Assembly: GCA_946406115.1 (NCBI GenBank)
Contig: OX291547.1
Location: forward strand, 5,833,001-5,897,000
DNA from: Apoda limacodes
Lineage: Eukaryota > Arthropoda > Insecta > Lepidoptera > Limacodidae
DNA: 64,000 bases
Direction of reading: 5' to 3'
The notes under the pieces were generated by a model. The model saw only the letters and a list, made by a program, of their open reading frames with translations, searched no databases and was not told the DNA's origin. Below, piece after piece: positions 13,117 through 23,297 of the stretch. The first letter of the stretch is position 1; each line of letters opens with the position of its first letter. Made by a program: the position numbers and the translations under genes.

Positions 13117-14414
13117 GAGGAATGGTCACCAATACTTTTTAAGATAACCTTATTTTATCTACACTAATATCTGTAATTCAAAATTTAGGAATGGTCACCA
13201 ATACTTTTTAAGATAAGGTTATTTTATCTACACTAATATCTGTAATTCAAAATTGAGGAATGGTCACCAATACTTTTAAGATAAGGTTATTTTACCTACA
13301 CTAATATCTGTAATTTAAAATTGAGGAATGGTCACCAATACTTTTTAAGATAAGGTTATTTTATCTACACTAATATCTGTAATTCAAAATTGAGGAATGG
13401 TCACCAATACTTTTTAAGATAAGGTTATTTTATCTACTCTAATATCTGCAATTCAAAATTGAGAAATGGTCACCAATACTTTTTAAGATAAGGTTATTTT
13501 ATCTACACTTATATCTGTAATTCAAAATTGAGGAATGGTCACCAATACTTTTTAAGATAAGGTTATTTTATCTACACTAATATCTGTAATTCAAAATTGA
13601 GGAATGGTCACCAATACTTTTTAAGATAAGGTTATTTTATCTACACTAATATCTATAATTCAAAATTGAGGAATGGTCACCAATACTTTTTAAGATAAGG
13701 TTATTTTATCTACACTTATATCTGTAATTCAAAATTGAGGAATGGTCACCAATACTTTTTAAGATAAGGTTATTTTATCTACACTAATATCTGTTATTCA
13801 AAATTGAGGAATGGTCACCAATACTTTTTAAGATAAGGTTATTTTATCTCCACTAATATCTGTAATTAAAAATTGAGGAACGGTCACCAATACTTTTTAA
13901 GATAAGGTTATTATCTAAACTAATATCTGTAATTCAAAATTGAGGAACGGTCACCTATACTTTTTAAGATAAGGTTATTTTATCTACACTAATATCTGTA
14001 ATTCAAAATTGAGGAATGGTTACCAATACTTTTTAAGATAAGGTTATTTTATCTACACTAATATCTGTAATTCAAAATTGAGGAATGGTCACCAATACTT
14101 TTTAAGATAAGGTTATTTTATCTACACTAATATCTGTAATTCAAAATTGAGGAACGGTCACCAATACTTTTTAAGATAAGGGTTATTTTATGTACACTAA
14201 TATCTGTTATTCAAAATTGAGGAATGGTCAACAATACTTTTTAAGATAAGGATATTTTATCTACACTAATATCTGTAATTCAAAATCGAGGAATGCTCAC
14301 CTATACTTTTTAAGATAAGGTTATTTTATCTACACTAATATCTGTCATTCAAAACTGAGGAATGGTCATCTATACTTTTTAAAATAAGGTTATTTTATCT
14401 ACACTAATATCTGT
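13117..14414. repeat. 69-bp satellite array, about 19 copies
   Basis: The unit starts GAGGAATGGTCACCAATACT and continues through AGATAAGGTTATTTTATCT, a built-in hairpin, then ACACTAATATCTG. Copies start at 13117, 13186 and so on to about 14355. Most middle copies differ by only 1-3 bases; those at the right end are more diverged. The first copy has AACC where others have AAGG. No coding capacity. It ends about 265 bp before the TIR element at 14679. Confidence 0.97.
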
Positions 14415-14670
14415 GTATAAGGACTGTCTTTGTACCTGTTATCGCAGGTGTTCTAAAAGTAAATTACATGAAGGAAGGGTACCGTGTAATGAGTTTCACG
14501 GTGGCACATAACTCGATAGCGAAATCGATCGGAAGCGTAGTCTGGACCATTAATCTGGGCACCTTGGGCAGATTACTTACCTATTCGCCAACCACCTTAT
14601 AATACATATGTCATTCAGTGCAAAAGTAGTTTTACGAAATTTGGTTAACTTGGTGTTAGCAGCAATTTCA

Positions 14671-14678
14671 CATTTTGT
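14671..14678. repeat. Target site duplication, left (CATTTTGT)
   Basis: Perfect 8-bp direct repeat with 17160-17167, immediately outside the two terminal inverted repeats (one A lies between this copy and the left TIR core). Confidence 0.75.
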
Positions 14679-14679
14679 A

Positions 14680-14862
14680 ATGTCTGTGAAGTTAGCACCT
14701 CAATTCGCAGCACCCCCGAACTTAGGGTGAGTTCTGGCTCCTTTTACAATAGTTCTAGAGTTCCCGACGGGGTGCAATGATAGTTCTGCCCTTGGGGGGA
14801 CAGAATTTAAAAAAAATAAATGGGGTGCTAACTTCATGCCACACCCCTTTTTCTTCAAAAAA
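14680..14862 (+). repeat. Left terminal inverted repeat
   Basis: Begins ATGTCTGTGAAGTTAGCACC. It pairs with 16985-17159 at roughly 95% by eye, apart from about 20 bp (AAATGGGGTGCTA region, 14812-14831) absent from the right arm. It includes CCCGACGGGGTGCAATG and GTTCTGCCCTTGGGGGGACA. Confidence 0.9.
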
Positions 14863-14867
14863 TACAA

Positions 14868-16655
14868 TTTTACTGACTTTTGTTGTTTTCGAATGCAAGA
14901 GTGCCATTCGCGTACAGAACTCCCGGGGTGCTGATCAGAACTCTGGCAGAACTGCCTCTAGATGCTATACTCCATTTTTTATCACTAGGTGCAGTTTTCG
15001 CGAGTAGTGCAACGTTGTTTTTGCAAATATATCTGGTATTTTGGTTTCTCTGGAGTAAAGAATCGCAATAAGATGCAGAACTCTCGGGGTGCTGATCAGA
15101 ACTCTGTAAAAAACTTTCTTCCTCTCAGTCGAAACTAAGATTTATCACCTTGGAAGCAGTTTTTTTTGCATTCTGCAAATTTAACCGAACAATTTTACTG
15201 ACTTTTGTTGTTTTCGAATGCAATAGTGCTATTCGCGTACAGAACTCTCGGGGTGCTGATCAGAACTATGGCAGAACTGCCTCTAGATGCGATACTCCCA
15301 CTTTTATCACTACATGCAGTTTTCGCGAATAGTGCAACGTTGTTTTTGCAAATATATCTGGTATTTTGGTTTCTCTGGTGTAAAGAATGGCAATAAGATG
15401 CAGAACTCTCGGGGTGCTGATAAGAACTCTGAAAAAAACTTTCTTCCTCTCAGTCGAAACTAAGATTTATCACCTTGGAAGCAGATTTTTTGCATTCTAC
15501 AAATTTAACCGAACAATTTTACTGACTTTTGTTGTTTTCGAATTCACGAGTGCCATTCTCTTGCAGAACTCTCGGGGTGCTGATCAGAACTCTGACAGAA
15601 CTGCCTCTAGATGCGATACTCCCACTTTTATCACTAGGTGCAGTTTTCGCGAGTAGTGCAACGTTGTTTTTGCAAATATATCTGGTATTTTGGGTTCTCT
15701 GGAGTAAAGAATCGCAATAAGATGCAGAACTCTCGGGGTGCTGATCAGAACTCTGAAAAAACTTCTCTTCCTCTCAGTCAAAACTAAGATGGTGAATCTT
15801 AGTTTTAGAAGTTTTTCCTTCGATGCAGTTTTTTGCATGCAATGCAAATTTAACCGAACAATTTTTCTGACTTTTGTTGTTTTCGATTTCAAGAGTGCCA
15901 TTCGCGGGCGGAACTCTCGGGGTGCTGATCAGAACTCTGACAGATCTGCCTCTAGATGCGATACTCCCACTTTTATCACTTTATGCAGTTTTCGCGAGTA
16001 GGGCAACGTTGTTTTTGCAAATATATCTGGTATGTTGGTTTCTCTGGTGTAAAGAACCGCAATAAGATGCAGAACTCTCGGGGTGCTGATCAGAACTCTG
16101 AAAAAAACTTTCTTCCTCTCAGTCAAAACTAAGATTTATCACCTCGGAAGCAGTTTTTTGCATGCAATGCAAATTTAACCGAACAATTTTTCTGACTTTT
16201 GTTGTTTTCAAATTCAAGAGTGCCATTCGCGTGCAGAACTCTCGGGGTGCTGATCAGAACTCTGACAGAACTGCCTCTAGATGCGATGCTCCAACTAGAT
16301 GCAATTTTTTTTTAAATATACCTGGTATCTTCGGGAAGAAATTTCGGGGTGTTATTTAAAACCCTGGCTAATTCTACCCATTTAGCTAGATGTAGTTTTT
16401 GCAAAAAATGTAACGTTTTTGCAAATATTTTTTGTATCTTTGTGTTTCTGAGTCAAAGGTACGTAATAAAATGTAAATCTCTCGGGGTGCTTATCAAAAC
16501 TATGTCAAAACTGTCTCTAATGCGATACTTCAATTCTTATCACAGAGCAGTTTTCGCGAATAGCGCAACGTTTTCGTGCAAATATATACTGTATTTTGGT
16601 TTTTAAGAAGTAAAGAATCGCATTGGAATGCAAAACTCTCGGGGTGCTGATCAGA
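14868..16655 (+). repeat. Internal array of about 325-bp units built from 161/164-bp half units
   Basis: Units begin near 14868, 15193, 15518, 15865 and 16190, each opening with TGACTTTTGTTGTTTTC. The motif GGGGTGCTGAT (with CAGAACTCTC before it) starts at 14925, 15086, 15250, 15411, 15574, 15735, 15919, 16080, 16244, 16484 (variant) and 16641. Intervals alternate 161 and 164 bp, so each unit is itself a diverged duplication. The third unit is about 20 bp longer. The last one and a half units are degenerate. The TIRs contain the related GGGGTGCT and CAGAACT motifs. Confidence 0.92.
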
Positions 16656-16984
16656 ACTTTCGTTTTGTTATGATTATTTCAAGATACCTATAATTTAAGA
16701 AATTTATGTAACCGTGAAATTGGCAAATGGTGATTTTTAATAATATTATCTATTTCTCTTACTATTCGCTCACGTAACATACCTTTCAACATTTGTACCG
16801 AGTGTCTTTTCGTATTGATGTCGATTTTAACCAATTAGACCGGTTATATTAGCCCGCGTGTGGATTGGGTCGTTTAAAAATGTTATTTTCCGAAAAAAAA
16901 TCATATATTTTGTGTTTTTGCAGAACTATTCGTGAAATGCTTCAGGAACTATAGAACTATTGTAGGACGACCTAAAAAAAATAC

Positions 16985-17159
16985 AGAACTATTTTTTGAA
17001 GAAAAAGGGGTGCGGCATGAAGTTAGTTTAAAATTCTGTCCCCCCAAGGGCAGAACTATCATTGCACCCCGTCGGGAACTCTAGAACTATTGTAAAAGGA
17101 CCCAGAACTCACCCTAACTTCGGGGGTGCTGCGAATTGGGGTGCTAACTTCACAGACAT
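16985..17159 (-). repeat. Right terminal inverted repeat
   Basis: Reverse complement of the left TIR, ending CACAGACAT at 17159. The 8-bp duplication CATTTTGT follows at 17160-17167. Confidence 0.9.
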
Positions 17160-17167
17160 CATTTTGT
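17160..17167. repeat. Target site duplication, right (CATTTTGT)
   Basis: Perfect match to 14671-14678. Confidence 0.75.
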
Positions 17168-17701
17168 TTATTAATCTTATTTAATATTTTAAGTACTATG
17201 TGATATAATAAAGTCCAATTAATTTGGTTATTCACTTTGGTGACTATCATAATATTTTTTATTTCCAAAAATAGCCTTTTCATACCCCAAATATCAGGAC
17301 CTAGCCATGTAAGATCTCCCAAATTAAGTTAACGTTTCATTTTAATTCTTATTTTATAATAATAATTTGATTTAATTCAACTTAAATACATTTACTATTA
17401 CATTACTAACTTTAAAATTACGATTTAATTTTAATTAAGATATTATATTTTACTGAATTTTACTCATTTCATCTTTATTAATATATATATGGAAATAAAA
17501 ATATTAAAAAATATTAAATTTTATTGAAATATTTCGCCTTGGTACTTGGCGTCATCAGTCAAAAGAAATTACAGATTATTTATTTATAACTCAGTTGTTG
17601 TCAAATATAATGTTTGACAACAACTATCACTCTTCTTACAATACGACTTAAATCTAAAAAAATATAAAATAAAATAAAATCAATATGAGAGAAGGTGTGT
17701 T

Positions 17702-17799
17702 TATGAAGCTATATATCACACACTGACCCACAGTATGAAGGTATATATCCCACACTGACCCGCAGTATGAAGGTATATATCCCACACTGACCCACAGTA
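17702..17799. repeat. 32-bp tandem repeat, 3 copies
   Basis: TATGAAGGTATATATCCCAC followed by ACTGACCC(A/G)CAG starts at 17702, 17734 and 17766. The first copy has three differences. Confidence 0.9.
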
Positions 17800-17967
17800 T
17801 GGGATAAAAAGCTTACTGTTATCATCTAAAAACACATTTCGTCAAAATTAGCCAAAAGTTAACCAAATTTCAGAGAACCACCCATATAGTGATTCGATAG
17901 ATCCGATATATTTCTTATATAACTAAGAGTTCTAAACATTTTTACAGTGTTACTTGACAGTGTATGT

Positions 17968-18060
17968 GAGTGATATCCCTGGTGTTTCAAGCGTCCATAG
18001 GCCACGGGGATCGCTTACCATCAGGCGGACCGTGTGCTTGTTTGCTACTTAATAAAAACA
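17968..18060 (+). mobile_element. 3' tail fragment of LINE family A
   Basis: GTGATATCCCTGGTG, AAGCGTCCATAGGCCACGG, ACCATCAGGCGGACCGTGTG and CTTGTTTGC match the end of ORF2 and the short 3' UTR of the 34847-36602 copy, read in the coding direction. Confidence 0.85.
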
Positions 18061-18364
18061 TATGTATAAATAAACTATTCTGTCTTTAACACCATTGTCA
18101 ACATGATACCCATTAAAGTATGTATTACTTAAATGGTTGTTGTATTCATCTGTAATGATTCCCCAATCACGTTTATTCAAATAGTAAGTACACACTTACA
18201 TAGAAGAAGTGTCGCCAAAAATCCGGATATAGGCGGACAGTTTAGGTAGATTTCCATTATTGTCTAGTACATAAATAGATCGAGAATTGAATAGGTTTTC
18301 TGTGTTGGTACTTTGTATATTATTTTATCTATTCTATATTTATATAAACGAATAAGCTAACTGA

Positions 18365-18520
18365 CATATTAAAGCACAGCCCAAACTACAGGGTCTAGAG
18401 GCTTGAAATTTTGCTCAGAGATTCCTGTTATAACGTAGATGAGCACTAAGAAAGGATTTTGCAAAGTCATCCCCTAAATTACTAAAATGGGGTTGAAATT
18501 TTGCATGGAAATACTTCATT
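18365..18520 (+). repeat. Interspersed repeat fragment (AAAGCACAGCC.. type)
   Basis: Order of blocks AAGCACAGCCCAAACTAC, GCTTGAAATTTTGC, TATAACGTAGATGAGCACTAAGAAAGGAT and TAAAATGGGGTTGAAATTTTGCATG resembles a common lepidopteran interspersed repeat (recollection). A related piece is at about 60320-60600. Confidence 0.45.
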
Positions 18521-18654
18521 TTGTGAAGCTAAAAACAAAAAAAAATGCTATTTGGCCATTGGGTTAAAATGGGATTGACGTATTACATCGTTTTTGAAAA
18601 GCCATCCCCTTGAGGGCAAAATGTGCTTTTATTTTTAGCTTGTTCTAAAATAAT

Positions 18655-19010
18655 AATAGTTAGTAACTATTTTTAAAGTTCCGGGCCCAAAGGGTGCCAA
18701 CGGAGCCCTATTACTAAGCCTACGCTATCTGTCTGTCTGTGCGACAATAAAAGGGCTTTATCTTTTAGACCGAAATAGTAAGAAGGCTGAATTTTTCACA
18801 GAGTATGTGTTATTATGGGGTATTATCTAAAAAATTATAAAAAGTTAAAATTTAAGGGGGTCCCTATACAATAAACATTACAATACAATTTTCGTTGTTT
18901 TTGCTTTATCGTAAAAATAGTAATACATACAAACTTCAAACTTGCAGTGAAAAAGAGTGTGTACTTTAAAGTATAACAACAAAAAATAAAAAAGTCTGAG
19001 ACGGGCCCGG
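18655..19010 (+). mobile_element. GCGAGTCCGACTCGC-family repeat, diverged copy
   Basis: Contains CCGGGCCCAAAGGGTGCCAACGG, CCTATTACTAAG, CTGTCTGTCTGT and TATGTGTTATTATGG, paralleling copies at 39838 and 62165. No coding capacity. The superfamily is not resolved. Confidence 0.6.
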
Positions 19011-19034
19011 GCTATTACCATTTTAAAATTACCG

Positions 19035-19371
19035 GTACAATGCCATCTGAAAATATTATTAAGAGAAACAGTAACCCATTTGTTTGTTGGAAACGATATT
19101 AAAAGTTAGGCAATGTCGGGTTTAGTCAGTAATTGGATAGGTGACCGCTGAGCGGCACACTTTTTGTTTTTGTCTTTTTGCGTAACATGCGTAAATTTAC
19201 GTGCATATTATTATAATCAGTCAAGTGTGAGTCAGACTCGCGCACCGTAGGTTCCGTACCACCTTTTACGTAATTTACGAACACAATCGAACCAAAAAGT
19301 GTGCCGCCAAGTCTTCACCCATCTAACAACTGACCAAGCCCGACGTTGCTTAGCTTTGAATATCGTTTCCA
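19035..19371. mobile_element. 5S rRNA-derived palindrome (SINE3-like pair)
   Basis: Plus-strand 19101-19148 reads AAAAGTTAGGCAATGTCGGG, then GTCAGTAATTGGATAGGTGACCGC. This is the 3' half of 5S rRNA, covering the region of the internal promoter's C box. The reverse complement of 19311-19356 repeats it (GCTAAGCAACGTCGGGC then ATGGGTGAAG). Flanks are mirrored too: GGAAACGATATT before and GGCGGCACACTTTTTG after. The arms are about 19086-19170 and 19287-19371. The spacer contains the reverse of the GCGAGTCCGACTCGC motif (19219-19262). The 5S 5' half is missing, so this is not a functional 5S gene. The 5S resemblance rests on remembered 5S consensus. Confidence 0.8.
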
Positions 19372-19545
19372 ATAAAAAATGTGTACTTAACTGTCTATAA
19401 ACTCTTATTTATATAGTTGCTCCATCGAAAAAACAGTAACACATACAAGCTTTAATCTTGCAGTGATATACTATGTGTGAGCTATAAAGTATAACAACAA
19501 ATAATAAAAACCGCAACTCGCACTTGGCCGGTTTTTTTTCAAATA
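19372..19545 (+). mobile_element. GCGAGTCCGACTCGC-family repeat, 3' end
   Basis: Ends AACTCGCACTTGGCCGGTTTTTTTT. The preceding ATACAAGCTTTAATCTTGCAGTGA parallels 18925-18955. Confidence 0.6.
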
Positions 19546-20394
19546 TTCAATCTTGTATATGATTACAAAATTATGAAGGAACAATATATCTGTCTGTATC
19601 TCAATATCATTGTCTGTTATACTTAGAGCTTATCTTTAGACTTTTCAGAATTCGACGGGGATTTATTAAAGTCGGCTTTCAATAACAACAACACTTTTAG
19701 TTGTTAATTGTGATTAACAAAAAAAAAACAAAATAAGAGCGAGTAGGATCGGGCGGTTTGAGGTTTCCGTTATCGAATTTAATTATGTTTATGAACCCTT
19801 AATTAGGCGCATTAAGAAAATTACACAATTAGTCGCATGGGGTCTTTAGTGACCTCAAACAAAATTAAAATATGATATAATAAGAAATAAATAAAACAAA
19901 TTATTTATTATGAAATATATCAAGATAGTGTATTATAATAACTAAATAATAAATAAAAAAATTGACGAAAAAATAAAATAAAAATCCCAAAAATTAAAAA
20001 AAACAAAATTGGGCGCGAATATTTTGCGAACCCTGCGGGAAGTTAGGAAGCAAGAAGGACCGCGGGCGCACTTCAACCACTCTAACACATATTTTTTTCA
20101 ATTTGAAATTGTGTTGACCCTATGCGCACAATTAAGGGTTAAATTAGAAATAAAGTATAAAGTAAGCATCGAACATTGCTCCCGTGAAAAAGTAAGTCAG
20201 ATGTTGAATGGTTAGTCCTTCAGATGGATAAACGTAACTTTGCAGTAGAAAAAATAATGCTCTCCTATTCATGGATCAACATCACGGTCAATGCACCAAC
20301 TGCAAATATTAAAAACAAATTTAAAATGGTTTTCTCTACTCTAGTGTGGGGTCTTTAAAAAGAAAAGCTAAGATGTTTAGAGCGGTTTCGTGAG
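19546..20394. other. No gene seen
   Basis: AT-rich. The frame at 20009-20215 has no recognisable feature. Confidence 0.4.
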
Positions 20395-20492
20395 TAATGC
20401 CTCTGGTGGAGCATGCGTCAATAGGGCTACGGTGACCACTTAACATCAGGTGAACTTTAAGCTTGTTTGCCACCTTATTGGTATCAAAAGAT
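20395..20492 (+). mobile_element. 3' tail fragment of LINE family A
   Basis: ATGCCTCTGGTGGAGCATGC, GTCAATAGGGCTACGGTGACC, ACATCAGGTGAAC and TTGTTTGCCACCTTATTGGTAT match the family A 3' end with moderate divergence. Confidence 0.75.
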
Positions 20493-23045
20493 TAATCGAC
20501 CAAATGAAACACTTATGCGGTGGCGTTTACAAAAAATTAAATCGAATTAGACCCTTACATTTTTTTTATCTGACCACCTAAACATTATTCTTACTTAACT
20601 TTATTCTAAGTTTCTAAACTAATTAGGCACGGCTCAATGCATAATGTTTTAAATGCAAATTTACTGACCAAAACTGCCCTACGTGTCAACGATTAATAAA
20701 TTATTTCCTTGTGTAAATTTATGTGAGCTCGTATTAATTATCAATATTTATGCTAAAAAAATACGCTAAAAGCTTTGAAATTAAATAACGCGATGTAAAA
20801 GTCACTTTCAGTCTACGTTTTCACCCTGAAACGGAAATTAAAATCCTGACTCAATTATGTCTGCACTCCCCCTTTTTACTGTTGCTCCTCACTAATCCCA
20901 ATTTATTTTTTTCCAAATAGGATGTTGTTCACTTCGTTTATAAGGTTCCGTAGTTAAATGGCTTACGCGGACATTTCGTCCTTTCACACATTTTAAATCT
21001 TTTTTAAATTATGCAAACGATTAGGTATGTGCATAGAAACAAACAATTTTTTGACGAAACTTGGGGACAAGTATATTTTGCAGGCCGCGTCAAGTTGTGG
21101 GGGATCGTGAAACAATCAGTCATTCCTAGTAATTTAAGTACTTTTATAATTATTAAGACGCTATTAAATTTTTTAGGCGTAACTATTTAATCTGTTTTGA
21201 AATCGAGTGTAGAGAATAACCCAGCTGGGAACTACTTATATGTATCATTTACTCAAAACTTTTTTACTTCAAAACTGTTTCCTGCAATTTTATAGTCATA
21301 AAAAGCACTATTCCTTTATTTGCAACGAAGCAATGAGGTGAACTGATGTTTGGTGCAGGGATATGTTTTGTGGTTTACATTGTCTTACGTGGTAACAGCG
21401 CACATATACAATTGGCATTATTTGTGGCAATAGGTCTTAACCCATTAACCAATATAGACTGAAAAGGTAGGTTTTTGACCTACCTTCTTTTATCCCAATT
21501 GAAAGTTTCCACAGCAACCTATTGCTGCGGGCTAAGCCTAGTACCTATTTATTATTCTTGAGGTATAGTAAAATTTGAGAATCGATGATAGGTAACATTA
21601 TGTTTGCTTTGTATATAGGATATGAATATAGTAAACCTGGTCTTTTTCTATTCTTTGACCCTGCCACATCAAAGTGATCTTATATATCTGCATTTCCTAC
21701 CCGCACAATATAACGCTCACAAGTACTGACGACCCTGTAACCTAACTTCCCCGAACTATAAATAATCTAATAACTGCTCAGGATCTTGGTACGTCTTACC
21801 CCCTCTTAAAACCGAGACCTTGTGCGCACATACTCAGCCAATCATAGTCCAGGACCCGGATGCCTCTAGTTAAGAACATCGCATTGTGTTGGGGCACGAT
21901 GCCGCGCCGCTCGCTAAATGAGTGAAACCAATTTGCATTGATACACCAATTGAACCTGTTGTATCACAAGCATAGCATACTAGAACATTAAAAGGTTAAT
22001 TCGTAGATACTCTTAATAATAATAAAAAATATAAGCAAGCACACATACTTGCTCATACATTGTGCATTGCGCTAACCCCAAATGATGGAACTCTGCATTA
22101 TGTGACCAAATACAACGACGTCACATAAAGAAAAGCATCCACGTTCTGGATGGCTCGAACCCAGGACCCTCTCCAAACCTTGCGGCAGTTGTTTAGATTG
22201 GTGCTAATGTGCTGACCATTACCATATTACATACAATAGCACTTCATGCAGTATAGCAACTCTCTACCGGTGTCTAGTGTCGATCTGTCGACCTTACTTC
22301 CGTTCTATTACGATCCTGTTACCGCTCGTATAGAACACGCACACATTTGCGCCTATACACACGTCATTATGTATAGGCATTTTAAATAGGTCCGAAAATC
22401 AAAATCGCTTGATTTGCGTTTTCTTTTCGTTTTGTGACCTGGAGAAACGTTTGCCATCCTTTTTAGAGTGATGTGTGTGTGTGTGTGTGTATGTATATTA
22501 TGTATGTTAGCTTTTTTTGCTTCTCGATATCTCAAGAACCAGTGGACCAAGTTGTCTCGTGACTATATCATTACATACGCCACGTCATGAAAAATATCCT
22601 TAAGAGAAGTTACTGGTGCGGTACTTGCTACCGAGCTAATTATTTTCCTTTTTTTCATCACCACGTTTCTTTATAAACCTCTTCCTGCAAAAACAAATAT
22701 TTACCGGATGTGAAAGACAAAGCTGATTTAAGCAATTCACTTTCATAAGAAGCGGCTGAAATTTATTACTGGAAATTAAATACTAAAGCGGGTTTCTTTA
22801 GAATTCACATCATCGTCTAAAAGATTTAGTCGTCCGTCCAGGGGGCACACCATAAACAAACAGATATGCCTGGATACCCCAAACAGCGCCATCCGGTCCT
22901 CAAAATAAGTAAGATACTTAGGTACGTAAACAGGTAAAATTTTTTATGAAACTTATTAGTTTTAATACTTAACTTTTTAATGTAAACATATTATACAGAA
23001 CTAATTTCTGAAATGAATTGGCATTTATTACTATATTTATTTAAA
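20493..23045. other. No gene seen; small sites only
   Basis: A short perfect hairpin, AAGGTAGGT/ACCTACCTT, is at 21464-21486, and a (GT)n run at about 22470-22490. Other sequence is unassigned and AT-rich. Confidence 0.4.
22135..22225 (-). repeat. Possible tRNA-derived SINE piece
   Basis: On the minus strand GGTCAGCACATTAGC is followed about 45 bp later by GGGTTCGAGCC, which fits a tRNA B box. There is no cloverleaf that I can fold, so it is not called a tRNA gene. Confidence 0.3.
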
Positions 23046-23297
23046 TTTTTTTTTTTTTTATACCACTAAGGTGGCAAACAAGCCCACGGTCCGCCTGATG
23101 GTAAGCGGTCACCGTAGCCTATGGACGCTTGCAACACTAGGGGCATCACTCGCGCGTTGCCGACCCTTCAGAAATCTAATAACTTCTTTTTTGAAGAACC
23201 CCATACTGTAGTCCTTAGAGAAAACCTTGGCAGGGAGCTCATTGCACAACCCAAGCGTTCGCGGGAGGAAGTTTCTCTGAAACCGCACTGTACGCTG
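23046..23297 (-). mobile_element. LINE family A, 5'-truncated copy
   Basis: Starts on the minus strand with its poly(A) (T-run at 23047-23060) and TACCACTAAGGTGGCAAACAAGC. It continues through the ORF2 C-terminal codons to GCGGTTTCAGAGAAACTTCC, with only scattered differences from 34847-35096. It stops abruptly at about 23297, as expected for incomplete reverse transcription. The small plus-strand frame here is antisense artefact. Confidence 0.9.

Larger units (their letters stand above)
14679..17159. mobile_element. Non-autonomous DNA transposon, long TIRs, internal tandem array
   Basis: The ends are near-identical inverted repeats (left 14680-14862, right 16985-17159) flanked by the direct repeat CATTTTGT. 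The interior is an array of about 325-bp units and carries no transposase-like frame. The many 60-105 residue frames inside recur because the units do; 325 is not a multiple of three, so all three frames are sampled. Long TIRs plus an 8-9 bp duplication fit a Mutator-like (MULE) origin best. hAT, P or Merlin-like elements also make 8-bp duplications but usually have shorter TIRs. Superfamily is inference; the transposon structure is read directly. Confidence 0.85.

Noticed and set aside
13117..14414. CRISPR-like array
   Set aside because: The repeats are contiguous 69-bp units with no variable spacers, and the context is eukaryotic.
14777..16606. Series of 60-105 residue open frames in the 14.7-17.2 kb element
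   Set aside because: They repeat with the 325-bp unit in all three frames and on both strands, so they reflect the array and not selection for protein.
19101..19148. A functional 5S rRNA gene
   Set aside because: Only the 3' half is present, with substitutions in the conserved block; the 5' half is absent in all three copies.
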